Under the pieces are notes generated by a model. It saw only the letters and a program-made list of their open reading frames with translations. It was not told the DNA's origin and did not search any database. A stretch of 64,000 nt of DNA from Scatophagus argus (taxonomy: Eukaryota > Chordata > Actinopteri > Scatophagidae): NCBI RefSeq assembly GCF_020382885.2, contig NC_058504.1, forward strand, positions 22,247,545 through 22,311,544, read 5' to 3'. Position 1 is the stretch's first letter. Every line of letters begins with the position of its first letter. Position numbers and translations under genes: made by a program. Positions 62,866-64,000 of the stretch are shown in pieces.

Positions 62866-64000
62866 CTGCAGAGGGAGGAAGAAAAATACTGAGGGAAAAG
62901 TACAAGATGTCTTGTTAGCTGAATGTTTTACATTTCATGCTTCTTTTTAAGTCTGTGACCTTTTCAAAGCATTCCTCTATTCACGCCTCGGCTGACAACT
63001 GAGGAGAAGCTTTGTTTTGGGGAATGTGCCTGAGTGGATCTTTTGTCTGACCCACTTTTCTCTCTGTTCTCCGTTCTAATGAACTTGTGCTGGTGGACCA
63101 GAGCGCCCTGAGACTCACTTTTCCAGCACACTGTAGGTTGTTTGTTCTTCAGCGCACAGGAAACACAACCCAACACTGCTACGCACTTTACAAAAGCCAA
63201 ATTCTGCTCAAAATTTCCAGTCACCAGCAGTGGTGGAATGTAACAAAGTACAAGTACGTCAAAAATGTTCTTGAATATTTCCAGCTTTACAACTTCATAC
63301 TTCTGCTTCAGAGGGAAATACTGTACTCTTGACTAAATCACTAAATTTGACCTTTTGTTTTTCGCTGCTAAAATTTCTGTCCTTTTACGTCACTAACATT
63401 TTAAATTCAGGGCTTTTTAATGGAGCACTTTCAGACAACTGTATCTGTACTTGTACTATCTTCCAGCAGTGGTCAGCCATACCAGGCTGATGCAAGAAAA
63501 ACAAACTTGATAGTGAGGTTGTTCAGCCCAGATTATAAAGTGCTAACAAAGCATATTCATAGCTGTTTTTTTTTAATAAACTATCAGTGCTGGCAGAGAT
63601 TGGAGGCGACTGGTCCAACTGTGGAGGAGAACGAATGTCTGTTTTATAATTCAAACACAAATTATTACGAGTGTAAGGCTGTGTAGTGTGAAACTGGCAA
63701 ATGGCGCGGTGTGAAGCACAAGGCGGGTATGAAACCTGCTTCCATGGGTTTACAGTCATTTACTATTAAAGCACTGACAACTGTTGCAGAGTGTGAAGGT
63801 GCCTTTGCAGCCAAGTCCACTGGAGGCTGTGGATGCACTTGGCAGTTGCAAGGTTGTGAATCTGTTTCATTTTGTGAATATAAATCAAGGGGAAAAAAAA
63901 CATAATTTATTCAGTGAGTCCCTTCCAAATCAACTTAAAATACACTCAGCCCTCCAGCCCACCACATTGTTAGAACACAGAAGAACAGCAAAACTACATC
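62866..64000 (-). other. sec24b: Upstream sec24b intron, no exon recognised
   Basis: The 62865 exon starts in phase 0 after an AG acceptor, so another exon must precede it, but no sequence resembling the conserved segment just N-terminal of the zinc finger is visible up to 64000. The stretch holds a dispersed repeat at 63225-63345. Confidence 0.5.
63225..63345. repeat. Dispersed repeat fragment, ACAAAGTACAAGTA type
   Basis: GTGGTGGAATGTAACAAAGT and later TTCAGAGGGAAATACTGTAC are hallmarks of a common fish repeat. This is the best preserved of the three copies in the window. Confidence 0.6.

Noticed and set aside
1-64000. CRISPR arrays, tRNA or rRNA genes, prokaryotic operons
   Set aside because: None seen. 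Repeats are microsatellites or eukaryotic transposons, and the only tRNA-like sequence is the degraded SINE head near 25325.

Overview
This window is nuclear DNA from a ray-finned fish, very probably a percomorph teleost. Evidence: spliced vertebrate genes with compact GT-AG introns, (CA)n and (CT)n microsatellites, a Tc1/mariner element whose ends begin CAGTGCATCC, L2/CR1-like LINE pieces with the teleost-type reverse transcriptase, a tRNA-derived SINE, and several short repeats familiar from fish genomes.

Layout. 0.2-1.9 kb: 5' three exons of leprotl1 (minus strand, runs off the left edge). 2.6-9.9 kb: complete srp72 (plus, 19 coding exons), head-to-head with leprotl1 across about 700 bp. 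10.7-11.9 kb: snapc1-like gene in a single uninterrupted frame (plus). 12.6-15.9 kb: arl9 (plus). 16.7-23.6 kb: thegl-like gene of THEG repeats (plus, model probably incomplete). 23.6-31.2 kb: repeat-rich, no gene recognised. 31.3-38.0 kb: hopx (minus, two coding exons, one 6.3-kb intron). 38.7-42.3 kb: degenerate LINE split by a Tc1-like transposon. 42.3-52.9 kb: no gene recognised. 52.9-62.9 kb: C-terminal 676 codons of sec24b (minus), the N-terminal half lying beyond the right edge.

The order srp72-arl9-thegl-hopx matches human 4q12 (known synteny), which supports the orthology calls. The intronless snapc1 inside that block, and leprotl1 and sec24b flanking it, are not part of the human arrangement. 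The genes are not an operon or one pathway: srp72 (protein targeting to the ER), sec24b (COPII export from the ER) and leprotl1 (endosomal/Golgi receptor traffic) all serve the secretory route, while snapc1 (snRNA transcription) and hopx (transcription cofactor) are nuclear. I found no evidence of a novel multi-gene system. The points most worth checking are the intronless snapc1, the atypical GTPase arl9 with two possible C-termini, the short thegl model, and two nested transposon insertions.
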